A DNA stretch of 64,000 nucleotides from Embleya scabrispora DSM 41855 (lineage in GTDB: Bacteria > Actinomycetota > Actinomycetes > Streptomycetales > Streptomycetaceae), in contig NZ_KB889651.1 in assembly GCF_000372745.1 (NCBI RefSeq), forward strand, positions 1-64,000, read 5' to 3'. The notes under the pieces are model-generated. The model ran no database searches. It worked only from the letters and a program-made list of their open reading frames with translations, and was not told where the DNA came from. This document shows, piece by piece, positions 35,280 through 42,673 of the stretch (positions are counted from its first letter, which is position 1; each line of letters opens with the position of its first letter). The position numbers and the translations under genes were made by a program.

Positions 35280-36656
35280 TCATGCGTCATCGGTCGGGTC
35301 CGCCCCGGGCACTCCGAAAGCCCCGGGCACCTCGGGCGCCCCGGCCGCCTCCATCGCGCGCAACCTCCCTCGCAGGAGTGCGCGTTCGGGTTCGGTACCG
35401 ACCAGGTCCAGCGCCTCGCGGTAGGCCGCCGCCGCCTCGGCACGACGGCCCAAGCGGCCCAGCAGGTCCGCCCGGGCGGTCGCGAAGGGATGGTGGCCGC
35501 GCAGCCTCGGCTCGTCCGCCAGCTCGTCCAGCAACGCCAGACCCGCCGCCGGGCCGTCCCGCATCGCCACCGCCGCGGCCCGGTTGAGCGCGACGATCGG
35601 CGACGGGGTGAGTGCGAGCAGGACGTCGTACAGCGCCACCACCTGCGGCCAGTCCGTGGTCGCCACGTCCGCGGCCTCGTCGTGCAGCGCGGCGATCGCG
35701 GCCTGTACCCCGTACCGCCCGGGCGCACCACCGGTCAGCGCGGCGACCACCAGTTCCCGGCCCTCCTCGATCATCGCCCGGTCCCACCGACCTCGGTCCT
35801 GGTCGTCGAGCAGCACGATGCCGCCGTCGGCATCGGTCCGCGCCGCGCGCCGTGCGTGGATCAGCAACATCAGCGCGAGCAGCCCGGCGAGTTCGCGTTC
35901 GGCGGGCAACAACCGGCGCAGGATCCGCGCCAGCCGGATCGCCTCCTCGGCGAGGTCGAGCCGCTGCAACCGAGATCCGGAACTGGCCGCGTAGCCCTCG
36001 GTGAAGATCGAATAGATCACCTGGAGCACCCCCGGCAGGCGCTCCGGCAACTCGTCCGCACCGGGCACCCGGAACGGGATCCGCGCCTCGCGGATCTTCT
36101 TCTTCGCCCGGACGATCCGCTGGGCCATCGTCGCGGTCGGCACCAGGTACGCCCGGGCCACCTCGGGCGTGGTCAACCCGGCGAGGCAGCGCAGCGTCAG
36201 CGCGCCGCGGTCCTCGGCGGGCAGGGCCGGGTGGGCGCACGTGAAGAACAGTCGCAGCCGCTCGTCGGGCAGGTCGTCGCCGACATCCGCAGGCGGCGCG
36301 GGGTCGGCCCGATCCGCCTCCACCTGGAGTACGGCCAACCGGGCGGCGTACGTGCGATCCCGGCGCAACCGGTCGACCGCCCGACGCCGCGCGGTGGTCA
36401 GCAACCAGGCCCCCGGCCGATCCGGCACGCCGTCGACGGGCCAGTGCACCAGCGCGGCCTCGATCGCCTCGGACGCGACCTCCTCGGCCAGGTCGAGGTC
36501 GCCGAAGCGGCGCGCGAGGGACGCGAGCAACCGGCCCCGTTCCTCCCGGAACACCGACTCGACGGACGCCTCCACCGACGCGCCGCGGACCCCGTCGGCG
36601 GATCCGTCCCCGGGCGCTCCGAGGGGCGACTCGGGACCGGCGGCTCGCTCGTCCAT
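35280..36656 (-). CDS. ECF sigma factor with C-terminal TPR-like extension (ECF42 type)
   Basis: RNA polymerase sigma factor of 458 residues. Region 2 (about 32-105) includes LAEEVASEAIEAALVHWP and PGAWLLTTARRRAVDRLRR; region 4 (about 145-200) includes LTTPEVARAYLVPTATMAQ and RIVRAKKKI. The rest, about 250 residues, is helical and ends in a TPR-like repeat (ATARADLLGRLGRRAEAAAA). This architecture, with a neighbouring DGPF protein, defines ECF42. No anti-sigma factor is encoded; the C-terminal extension is thought to control activity. The start ATG at 36656 is 5 bp after the DGPF gene, giving an operon. Confidence 0.93.
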   Translation of the reverse strand: MDERAAGPESPLGAPGDGSADGVRGASVEASVESVFREERGRLLASLARRFGDLDLAEEVASEAIEAALVHWPVDGVPDRPGAWLLTTARRRAVDRLRRDRTYAARLAVLQVEADRADPAPPADVGDDLPDERLRLFFTCAHPALPAEDRGALTLRCLAGLTTPEVARAYLVPTATMAQRIVRAKKKIREARIPFRVPGADELPERLPGVLQVIYSIFTEGYAASSGSRLQRLDLAEEAIRLARILRRLLPAERELAGLLALMLLIHARRAARTDADGGIVLLDDQDRGRWDRAMIEEGRELVVAALTGGAPGRYGVQAAIAALHDEAADVATTDWPQVVALYDVLLALTPSPIVALNRAAAVAMRDGPAAGLALLDELADEPRLRGHHPFATARADLLGRLGRRAEAAAAYREALDLVGTEPERALLRGRLRAMEAAGAPEVPGAFGVPGADPTDDA

Positions 36657-36661
36657 CCCCG

Positions 36662-37012
36662 TCAGCCCGCGAAGTCGGCGATCGGCCGCACCACGATCGC
36701 GCCGCTGCCGCGCGCGCCGGGACAGCGGGCGGCCCAGTCCAGCGCGACATCGAGGTCCGGTACGTCGATCACGTAGAAGCCGCCGAGCACCTCGCGAGTC
36801 TCGGCGAACGGCCCGTCCGTCACGGTCCGATCACCCGTGGGATCGACCCGGACGGTGGTCGCGGTGACCAGGTCCGCGAGCGACTCGCCGGACACGAAGA
36901 TGCCCGCGTCCTTGACCTCCTTGTCGTACGCCATCCAGTCCTCGACGGTGCATTCGGCGGCTCCGCCGTCCGCGTCGACCGCCCCGCTGTGGATCAACAA
37001 CATGTACTTCAT
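36662..37012 (-). CDS. DGPF/YCII-domain protein
   Basis: A 116-residue protein of the YCII/DGPF superfamily. It opens with MKYMLLIHS and contains the hallmark TDGPFAETREVLGGFYVIDV, then the helix DVALDWAARCPGA. YCII proteins are small ferredoxin-like folds with a possible hydrolase-type His-Asp pair; their role with ECF42 sigma factors is not established. The ATG at 37012 has AGGAG 8 bases upstream. The gene lies first in the operon, and a TGTCGA-containing promoter is found upstream, as expected if the sigma factor controls it. Confidence 0.92.
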   Translation of the reverse strand: MKYMLLIHSGAVDADGGAAECTVEDWMAYDKEVKDAGIFVSGESLADLVTATTVRVDPTGDRTVTDGPFAETREVLGGFYVIDVPDLDVALDWAARCPGARGSGAIVVRPIADFAG

Positions 37013-37072
37013 GGTCAGACTCCTGCTCTGTCCTGTCGTTTCCTCGTGCGGCGAGTCGCCGTACACCATGAC

Positions 37073-37099
37073 GACGAACGAACAGCGGCCGAATCGACA
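37073..37099 (-). promoter_or_regulatory. Candidate ECF42-type promoter for the DGPF-sigma operon
   Basis: On the minus strand, TGTCGA (37099-37094) is followed after 17 bp by CGTC (37076-37073). ECF42 promoters are reported to use TGTCGA at -35 and CGA/TC at -10. The position would give a leader of about 55 bases before the DGPF gene. A second TGTCGA further upstream lacks a matching -10. Confidence 0.45.
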
Positions 37100-37206
37100 G
37101 GCCGGGCAAAAACTTTTCCCGGGCCGCGACCACTCGACACGGCACGTCGGCGGTTTCGTATCGCGAGCGCCGCGAGCCCCCGACGCATCACCAGCCCATC
37201 CCGAAC

Positions 37207-37246
37207 GAACATGCGGATGTTCAATCGCACACAAGCATGTTAGAAA
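37207..37246 (+). promoter_or_regulatory. DeoR promoter with dyad operator
   Basis: GAACAT-GCGG-ATGTTC (37207-37222) is a perfect inverted repeat. TAGAAA (37241-37246) ends 6 bases before the DeoR start, and TGTTCA (37218-37223) at 17 bp spacing overlaps the right arm. Repressor binding would therefore block the -35 box, which fits autoregulation. Confidence 0.55.
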
Positions 37247-37252
37247 TGGCGC

Positions 37253-38038
37253 ATGGACGTCGCCGCCCGCCTGGACCTGACCCTTCGCCTCGTGCAGGGC
37301 TCCGAGCGCATCCCGGTCTCGGAACTCGCCCGGCGTCTCGGCGTCTCGGAGATGACCGTGCGCCGGGACCTGGACACGCTGGAGGGCCAGGGTCTGGTGC
37401 GCCGGGTGCACGGCGCCGCGATCGCCGCCCGCGCCCGCGAGGACGGAGCCGGGTTCGCCGCGCGCGAGCCGTGGCAGGCCGCGACGAAGGACCGACTGGG
37501 CGCGGCCGTGGCGGGCCTGGTCGAACCGGGCTCGCGGGTGCTGCTGGACGCGGGCACCACCACGGTGCACGTCGCGGACCACCTGGCCGCGCGGGCTCCG
37601 CTGACCGTCGCGGTGCTCAGCCTCCAGGCCGCGGTACGGCTCGCCGACCGACCCGGGATCGAACTGCTCGTCGTCGGCGGACGCTCCCGTCCCGGCGAGC
37701 ACTCCCTGGTCGGCCCGCTGGCCCTGGCCACCCTGGAGTCGTTGGCCTTCGACTGTTTCGTGATGTCCATCGGCGGCGTGCACGCCGAGCACGGCTGGTC
37801 GGAATTCGATCTGGACGACGCGGCCGTCAAGCAGGTCGGACTCGCCCGCGCCACCCGCACGATCGTGGTCGCGGACGCCACCAAGCTGGGCGTCCGCGCC
37901 TTCGGTCGGGTCGCCGAGCTGGGTGCGGCGGACGACTTCGTCACCGACCACGCCGCCGCCGACCCGGCGACCCACCCGAACGGGCCGCGCACGTTGGCGG
38001 CCCTGCACAAGGCCGGCGTGCACACCGTCCTGGGCTGA
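37253..38038 (+). CDS. DeoR-family sugar-metabolism repressor
   Basis: Regulator of 261 residues. The winged helix-turn-helix (about 5-60) reads IPVSELARRLGVSEMTVRR and DLDTLEGQGLVRRVHGAA. The effector domain (about 75-250) has LDAGTTTVHVADHL and the SIGGVH and ADATKLG segments of the sugar-phosphate isomerase-like fold that senses phosphorylated sugars. It is followed by a NUDIX gene that resembles GDP-mannose pyrophosphatase, suggesting sugar or nucleotide-sugar control. The transcript may be leaderless or nearly so. Confidence 0.9.
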   Translation: MDVAARLDLTLRLVQGSERIPVSELARRLGVSEMTVRRDLDTLEGQGLVRRVHGAAIAARAREDGAGFAAREPWQAATKDRLGAAVAGLVEPGSRVLLDAGTTTVHVADHLAARAPLTVAVLSLQAAVRLADRPGIELLVVGGRSRPGEHSLVGPLALATLESLAFDCFVMSIGGVHAEHGWSEFDLDDAAVKQVGLARATRTIVVADATKLGVRAFGRVAELGAADDFVTDHAAADPATHPNGPRTLAALHKAGVHTVLG

Positions 38039-38095
38039 CCGGCCCGACCCACACGATGCCGGACCGCCCGCCCATCGATCCGAGGAGCCACCGTC

Positions 38096-38140
38096 ATGAC
38101 CACCGTCCGCCCCACCTCCCATGTCCCGCTCGCCCGATGA
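38096..38140 (+). CDS. 14-codon leader peptide coupled to the NUDIX gene
   Basis: A tiny ORF encoding MTTVRPTSHVPLAR. Its ATG has a strong GAGGAG 8 bases upstream, and its stop TGA overlaps the ATG of the NUDIX gene (ATGA at 38137-38140). The NUDIX gene has no ribosome site of its own. Translation of the NUDIX enzyme therefore probably depends on ribosomes finishing this leader. It may simply be a coupling device or may sense translation of its own codons; there is no obvious codon run. Confidence 0.55.
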   Translation: MTTVRPTSHVPLAR

Positions 38141-38808
38141 CCGAGGGCATCGACATCCCCGACCGCCGCGGTCGCACCGGCCTGGACCGGTACGGCCGCG
38201 ACCTGACCGGCAATCCCGGGGTGCGGATCCGCGACGTCGAGGTGCTGTCCTGCGACTGGTACGTACTGCGCAAGACCACCTTCGACTACCGGCACGCCGA
38301 CGGACATTGGAGTCGCGAGCAGCGGGAGAACTACGACCGGGGCGACGGGGCGACGATCCTGCTCTACGACACCGATCGCCGAACGGTGCTGCTCACCCGC
38401 CAGTTCCGCCTGCCCGCCTACGTCAACGGCCACCCCGACGGACTGCTCGTGGAAACGGCCGCCGGGCTGCTGGACGGCGACAGCCCGGAGGAGGCGATCC
38501 GACGGGAGGCGGCCGAGGAGACCGGGCACCGGGTCGGCTGTCCCGAGCACGTCTTCGACGTCTACATGAGCCCTGGCTCGGTCACCGAGCGCCTGCACTT
38601 CTTCGCGGCTCCCTACGGCCCGTGGAGCGCCGCCGGCGAAGGCGGTGGCATAGCCGCCGAGGGCGAGGACATCAGCACCCTGGAACTGCCCTTCGACGAG
38701 GCGCTCGCGATGATCCGGGACGGCTCCATCGCCGACGCGAAGACCATCATGCTGCTCCAGTGGGCGGCCCTGGACGGCCCGTTCCGCCCGGCGGCCGACC
38801 GGAACTGA
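38137..38808 (+). CDS. NUDIX hydrolase, GDP-mannose pyrophosphatase-like
   Basis: A 223-residue NUDIX enzyme that would hydrolyse a nucleotide sugar such as GDP-mannose to sugar phosphate and nucleotide. The N-terminal half (VLSCDWYVLRKTTFDY) matches the NudK/ADP-sugar pyrophosphatase group. The NUDIX box is at GLLDGDSPEEAIRREAAEET with the REAAEET glutamates that bind metal. The following ISPGSVTE-like region reads YMSPGSVTERLHFF. The ATG at 38137 overlaps the stop of a 14-codon leader. It is in a likely operon with the DeoR regulator, and a terminator hairpin follows. Confidence 0.9.
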   Translation: MTEGIDIPDRRGRTGLDRYGRDLTGNPGVRIRDVEVLSCDWYVLRKTTFDYRHADGHWSREQRENYDRGDGATILLYDTDRRTVLLTRQFRLPAYVNGHPDGLLVETAAGLLDGDSPEEAIRREAAEETGHRVGCPEHVFDVYMSPGSVTERLHFFAAPYGPWSAAGEGGGIAAEGEDISTLELPFDEALAMIRDGSIADAKTIMLLQWAALDGPFRPAADRN

Positions 38809-38882
38809 CCGATTTCGCGGGGCGGTTGCCCACCGTCCACGGCCCGCCGGGCACGGCTCCCGCCGCCCGTGGTCCGCCGGAT

Positions 38883-38910
38883 CGGTTCGCCGAGGCGATC
38901 CGGCGAACCG
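38883..38910. terminator. Hairpin between convergent NUDIX and phosphotransferase genes
   Basis: CGGTTCGCC (38883-38891) and GGCGAACCG (38902-38910) form a perfect 9-bp stem with a 10-base loop, in the 124-bp space between convergent genes. It can serve both directions. Confidence 0.65.
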
Positions 38911-38932
38911 CGCCCGGGCCCGCCGTTCCGCC

Positions 38933-39853
38933 CTACCGACCGAGCAACGCGTCGGCGAGGGCGACCTGTTCGGGCTCCAGGGTGCTCTTGCCGTCCTCGA
39001 TGTCCCACAACGCGTTCTGCAATACCCGTCCCAGCGTCCATCCGACGGCCCGCTGCCGGTCCAGGCCCAGCACCTCGGTCAGCAGGTCGAAGCGGCGCAG
39101 CACCGCGCGGGTCACGTCACCCGAGGCCACCACGGCCTCCCACCGACTGTCCAGCGCCGGCCACAGCTCGAACCCCGGGTCGCCGGCGAGTGGTTCGGGG
39201 TCGATGACCAGCCACGGCTCGCGGTCGGCGGCCAGGACGTTGTCGTAATGCAGGTCCCAGTGCAGCAGTCGGTCGCCGGGCTCGTCGATCAACTCGGCGA
39301 CGGCGCTCGCGCAGGTGCGCACCAGGCGCCGTTCGGCGGGGTCGCGCAGGGCCGGCAGCGCGCGCGGCACCTCGTCGAGCATGGCCGCGGCGACTCCCGC
39401 CAAGTGCCGCAGCCCCCGCGGTGCCGGGACCGCGACCAGGCGCGCCATCAGCTCGGCAAGCGTGCGCATGGCGACGTCGTCGTCGGACACCGAGGACAGG
39501 GGTCGGGTCGCGTCGAGCCGTTCCAGCAACATCGCGCCGGTGTCCGGGTCGTGGTCGAGCAGGTGCACGACGCCGTCGCCGTTCCAGGCCCGCAGGCCCG
39601 ATACGACGCCGGCGTTGTCCTCGGTGGGCTGCTGGAGCTTCAGGACCGCCGGTGTGCCGTCCGCACGGGTCACCGGCAGCACGAGTGCGGCCATGCCGTG
39701 CCCGGCGAGGCCGTCCGGGCGCAGCGTCCAGTGGTCCAGCAGGTCCGCGGCCAGTCCCGGCAGCGCGTCGAGCCAGGCGCGGGCGGATGCGCCCCGGCGG
39801 CCGTAGGACTCGGCGAACGCGGCGGGGACGTGGACGGAAATCGACGTGCTCAC
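38933..39853 (-). CDS. Aminoglycoside/hydroxyurea-type phosphotransferase
   Basis: Kinase-fold enzyme of 306 residues related to streptomycin 6-kinase and hydroxyurea phosphotransferase. The catalytic loop is LHWDLHYDNVL (about 195-205) and the metal-binding DFG-equivalent is VIDPEPLAGDPGFEL. The N-lobe lysine is in VLKLQQP. Such enzymes inactivate drugs by ATP-dependent phosphorylation and are common in antibiotic producers. The start is a GTG at 39853 with AAGGAG 7 bases upstream. That Shine-Dalgarno lies within a perfect 9-bp stem, so expression may be controlled at translation. The exact drug is unknown. Confidence 0.9.
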   Translation of the reverse strand: MSTSISVHVPAAFAESYGRRGASARAWLDALPGLAADLLDHWTLRPDGLAGHGMAALVLPVTRADGTPAVLKLQQPTEDNAGVVSGLRAWNGDGVVHLLDHDPDTGAMLLERLDATRPLSSVSDDDVAMRTLAELMARLVAVPAPRGLRHLAGVAAAMLDEVPRALPALRDPAERRLVRTCASAVAELIDEPGDRLLHWDLHYDNVLAADREPWLVIDPEPLAGDPGFELWPALDSRWEAVVASGDVTRAVLRRFDLLTEVLGLDRQRAVGWTLGRVLQNALWDIEDGKSTLEPEQVALADALLGR

Positions 39854-39860
39854 AGGGGTT

Positions 39861-39900
39861 CTCCTTCGTGGATGCCGGCTTTCACACGGGTACGAAGGAG
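39861..39900 (-). promoter_or_regulatory. Hairpin sequestering the phosphotransferase ribosome site
   Basis: In the minus-strand transcript, CTCCTTCGT (39900-39892) pairs perfectly with ACGAAGGAG (39869-39861) across a 22-base loop. The 3' arm contains the AAGGAG Shine-Dalgarno of the phosphotransferase. If this stem forms, ribosomes cannot bind. It could act as a riboregulator or thermometer, or be opened by translation or drug-stalled ribosomes. The stem is seen; the function is inferred. Confidence 0.55.
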
Positions 39901-39979
39901 GCGACGGCGGTGCCCGGCTGCCGGGCGGGCGTCAAGACATGGCGCGACCCCACGGATCGGTCCGGATCGACGGCGGTGG

Positions 39980-40444
39980 TCAGGCCACGTCCCGCAACAG
40001 GCGCCCGGCGTACACATCGCTCACGTGGCCCCGGAGGTGTGCCCAGACCGCGACGGAGCACGGGAACTCGCCGTCGCGGTAAGCGATGAACACGGTCTCC
40101 TCGCGTCGGAACAACCCGTGCTCCGCGTCCTGCGGCTCGGGCCAGTCGCGGACCACGGCCGCGGCGTGCTCGGCGTCGGCGCAGCGCAGTGGCACCACCG
40201 CGAGTTGCGCGTATTCGCGGGGCACGGTGTGTGCGATGACCTGGACGTCACTCATGTGCCGACCGAAGGCGCGCAGGTGATCGCCGCGCTCCCAGGGGCG
40301 GTTCGAGGCCCAGGTACCGCACGAGCAGCTCGCGCGCGTGGCGACGAAACCGAGTGCGGCGTGGTCGCCGGGGTAGGTGGTGAACTCGATCCGGTGCCGG
40401 TCGAGGCGAACCAGCGGGTCCTGGGTGTAGTTCGGCATGCTCAT
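39980..40444 (-). CDS. Hypothetical protein
   Basis: A 154-residue protein not recognised. It starts near IEFTTYPGDHAALGFVATR, then has a CSCGTW motif, WERGDHLRAFGRHM, and REYAQLAVVPLRCADAEHAA. Two close cysteines and several histidines could bind a metal. The second half (FIAYRDGEFPCSVAVWAHL) suggests a beta-rich fold. No signal peptide or membrane segment is visible. The start at 40444 has GGGGGAA upstream, with an alternative ATG at 40438. It may be co-transcribed with the downstream phosphotransferase, 126 bp away, but a hairpin lies between them. Confidence 0.65.
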   Translation of the reverse strand: MSMPNYTQDPLVRLDRHRIEFTTYPGDHAALGFVATRASCSCGTWASNRPWERGDHLRAFGRHMSDVQVIAHTVPREYAQLAVVPLRCADAEHAAAVVRDWPEPQDAEHGLFRREETVFIAYRDGEFPCSVAVWAHLRGHVSDVYAGRLLRDVA

Positions 40445-40539
40445 GAGGGTTCCCCCGAAGTGTTGTCGCGTGGTATGGCACGAGCGTAGGCAAGCGCACC
40501 GACAACGGCGACCGGATTTCCGCGCCGCCCCGACTGTGA

Positions 40540-40579
40540 CTGGTCGCGACAGATGACATCTGGTCGCGGCAATTGACAC
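40540..40579. repeat. Two tandem 20-bp repeats, transposon-end-like
   Basis: Repeat one is CTGGTCGCGACAGATGACAT (40540-40559), and repeat two is CTGGTCGCGGCAATTGACAC (40560-40579); 16 of 20 positions agree. Repeated TGTCA-containing blocks of this kind are typical transposase-binding ends. No transposase gene is attached, so this may be a solo end. Confidence 0.6.
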
Positions 40580-40619
40580 CGACGGCTCGTTGCCGTGACC
40601 GCCGCGATGAGCCGAAGCA

Positions 40620-41009
40620 CGATAGTTGTCACGTAGGCAGGCTTGTTGTCACTTCGCGTCGGAGCCTTGATCTGTCGGAGGAGTGGTCCTGGCAACGCCG
40701 GTGCAGGCCGGCACTGCGGTGGCGGTGGCGTTGAGGAAGAGCATGAACGTCCATGACGAATCTGTCGCGACGATCCGGCCGATGCGGAGGAGTTCTTCTT
40801 CTGCCTCCAGGAGGCGGTCGACGGTGGCGGCGAGGGCCAGTGTCGGCCGGCCGCGCTTTCGGGTGTGCCGGAGCCGTGTCCGGTAGGTGTGCGGCGAGGC
40901 CGTCGCGCGCGAGCGTCTGTGACAACCAGCCTGCCTCCCAGGTGACAACCAGGCTGCTTCGGCCCGGCCCTTCCGCCGGCCTGGACGGCTCCGCCGGTGA
41001 CAACTATCG
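40620..41009. mobile_element. Short remnant of a transposon with perfect 13-bp terminal inverted repeats
   Basis: CGATAGTTGTCAC (40620-40632) and its exact complement GTGACAACTATCG (40997-41009) bracket a 390-bp element. Inside each end lies a second inverted copy of GTTGTCAC (40645-40652 on the left; 40919-40926 and 40942-40949 on the right) and a GGCAGGCT/AGCCTGCC pair (40636-40643; 40928-40935). The ends thus hold multiple transposase-site-like repeats. Inside, only a fragment of an ORF remains. No target duplication is obvious. It is an internally deleted or MITE-like element. Confidence 0.65.
40649..40900 (-). pseudogene. ORF fragment inside the transposon remnant
   Basis: The minus-strand frame reads GRPTLALAATVDRLLEAEEE and then LLRIGRIVATDSSWTFMLFL, ending in a stop (40649-40651) that lies within the inner GTTGTCAC repeat. 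No start codon in frame gives a credible N-terminus. The sequence looks protein-like rather than random. It may be the C-terminal end of a protein that moved with the element; I do not recognise the family. Confidence 0.4.
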
Positions 41010-41029
41010 AGCCTTGGCACACGCGAAGT

Positions 41030-41076
41030 CTCATCGGAGTCGGCGTTTCTCATCGATGTCTGCCGTGACCGATGAG
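41030..41076. promoter_or_regulatory. Three CTCATCGR half-sites upstream of the first monooxygenase
   Basis: CTCATCGG (41030-41037), CTCATCGA (41049-41056) and the inverted CCGATGAG (41069-41076) are spaced about 20 bp apart, 100 to 145 bp before the monooxygenase start. They could be binding sites for a regulator. They are distinct from the tet-operator sequences at 43267. Confidence 0.4.
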
Positions 41077-41174
41077 TTTTGCGCGGATCCGTGGTCGATA
41101 CGGCTGGATACACCGACGGCGATGGGCCCGTGCCGGGAACGTGCCGGCGCGGGAGGAAGCACAGGGAGGCAGTG

Positions 41175-42458
41175 ATGAGCGTCGACGACTCCGACCGGGG
41201 ACACACGATCCGGACGGGCGGGCAGGGGACGCGGGTGGGCGGTCCCAGGGTGTTGGTGGCGGGGGCGAGCATCGCGGGACCCGCGCTGGCCCACTGGCTG
41301 CGCCGGCGGGGGGCCGAGGTGACCGTGGTGGAGCGGGCTCCCGAGCTGCGTCCCGGCGGGCAGGCGGTGGACGCGCGCGGGGTCGCCAGGGAGGTCATCG
41401 GGCGCATGGGGTTGGCCGCGCCGGTGCGCGCGGCGTGCACCGACACCGCGGGCGCGCACACCGTGGACGCGGACGGGCAGGTGCTGGAGACCTTCCGCGC
41501 CGACGGTGGCGACGGGTTCATCGCGGACATCGAGATCCTGCGCGGAGACCTGTCCCGGGTGCTCTACGACGACACCCGCGACGGCGTCGAGTACGTCTTC
41601 GGCGACCGAATCGCCCAGCTCACCCAGGACGCGGACGGGGTCGACGTGGTCTTCGCGGGCGGCAACCGGCGGCGCTTCGACCTGGTGGTCGGGGCGGACG
41701 GGCTGCACTCGGAGCTGCGAGCGATGGTCTTCGGGCCGCATGACCGGTTTCTCCGCCACCTCGGGCACGTGCTGGCCTTCTACAGTGTGCCCAACGAGTT
41801 CGGGCTGGACCGATGGCTGCTGGAGTACCAGGATCGGGAGTCCGGGCGCTCCGCCCTCCTGCGGCCCATCCAGGACGCCACCCGGGCGATGGCCATGTTC
41901 TACCTCCCCTCGGCCGACTTCGACGTCGACCACCGTGACGTCGCGGCCCAGAAGGTCCTGCTGCGGGAGCGGATGGCGGGCCTGGGCTGGTTGACCCCGG
42001 ACATCCTCGCGCACCTGGACGACACCCCGGACTTCTACCTCGACCAGGTCGCCCAGGTGGTGATGGACCGCTGGTCGAGTGGACGGGTCGGGTTGCTCGG
42101 GGACGCGGCGTTCAGCTCGTCGCCGATGTCCGGACAGGGCACCGGGCTGGCCCTGGTCGGTGCCTACCTGCTGGCCGGAGAGCTGGCCGCTGCCGGATGG
42201 GACCCCGACGCGGGGTTCGCCCGCTACGAGGCGCGGATGCGCTCGTTCGTCGAGGCCAACCAGGAGATCGGCCGGTTGAACGCCCGCAGCCGCGACGTTC
42301 CCGGGCCGGACGCCGAGCCGGGCCCCGATTTCGCCGGCGAATGGTTCACCGAGCTGGTCGGGCACGCGATCAACGGCGTCGAGCTGCCCGACTACGCGGG
42401 GGTGCCGGACTCCGCAGCCCCGGCCGGATCGGCGATCAACTGGTCGGCCAAGCCGTAG
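41175..42458 (+). CDS. FAD-dependent monooxygenase (TetX/PHBH group)
   Basis: Class A flavin monooxygenase of 427 residues. The dinucleotide motif is VLVAGASIAGPALAHWLRRR, with the acidic end of the second strand in VVER; the DG motif is VVGADGLHSELR, and the second FAD motif is GLLGDAAFSSSPMSGQGTG. The substrate-binding region is not diagnostic. The family hydroxylates aromatic polyketides and includes tetracycline-inactivating enzymes. GGGAGG lies about 5 bases before the ATG at 41175. A second monooxygenase of the same group lies 870 bp downstream with a TetR gene between them. Confidence 0.9.
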   Translation: MSVDDSDRGHTIRTGGQGTRVGGPRVLVAGASIAGPALAHWLRRRGAEVTVVERAPELRPGGQAVDARGVAREVIGRMGLAAPVRAACTDTAGAHTVDADGQVLETFRADGGDGFIADIEILRGDLSRVLYDDTRDGVEYVFGDRIAQLTQDADGVDVVFAGGNRRRFDLVVGADGLHSELRAMVFGPHDRFLRHLGHVLAFYSVPNEFGLDRWLLEYQDRESGRSALLRPIQDATRAMAMFYLPSADFDVDHRDVAAQKVLLRERMAGLGWLTPDILAHLDDTPDFYLDQVAQVVMDRWSSGRVGLLGDAAFSSSPMSGQGTGLALVGAYLLAGELAAAGWDPDAGFARYEARMRSFVEANQEIGRLNARSRDVPGPDAEPGPDFAGEWFTELVGHAINGVELPDYAGVPDSAAPAGSAINWSAKP

Positions 42459-42673
42459 GTGTCACATGGCGCGTCGAGAGGGACCACGCTTCGGTGGGAC
42501 AGCGCCGGACGACCTCCGCTCATGCCGCATGGTGCGCGTTGGAGCACCCGTTCGGCGGCCGGGCCACGTTCCGATGAGGCGTGTCGGCTCGGACTGACAA
42601 GATCGATGAGAGCGGACACACGAGGCCGTCGACCGGCCGGTCGTCGCCCGCGCGAGCCGCGCCGGCGGGTGGT

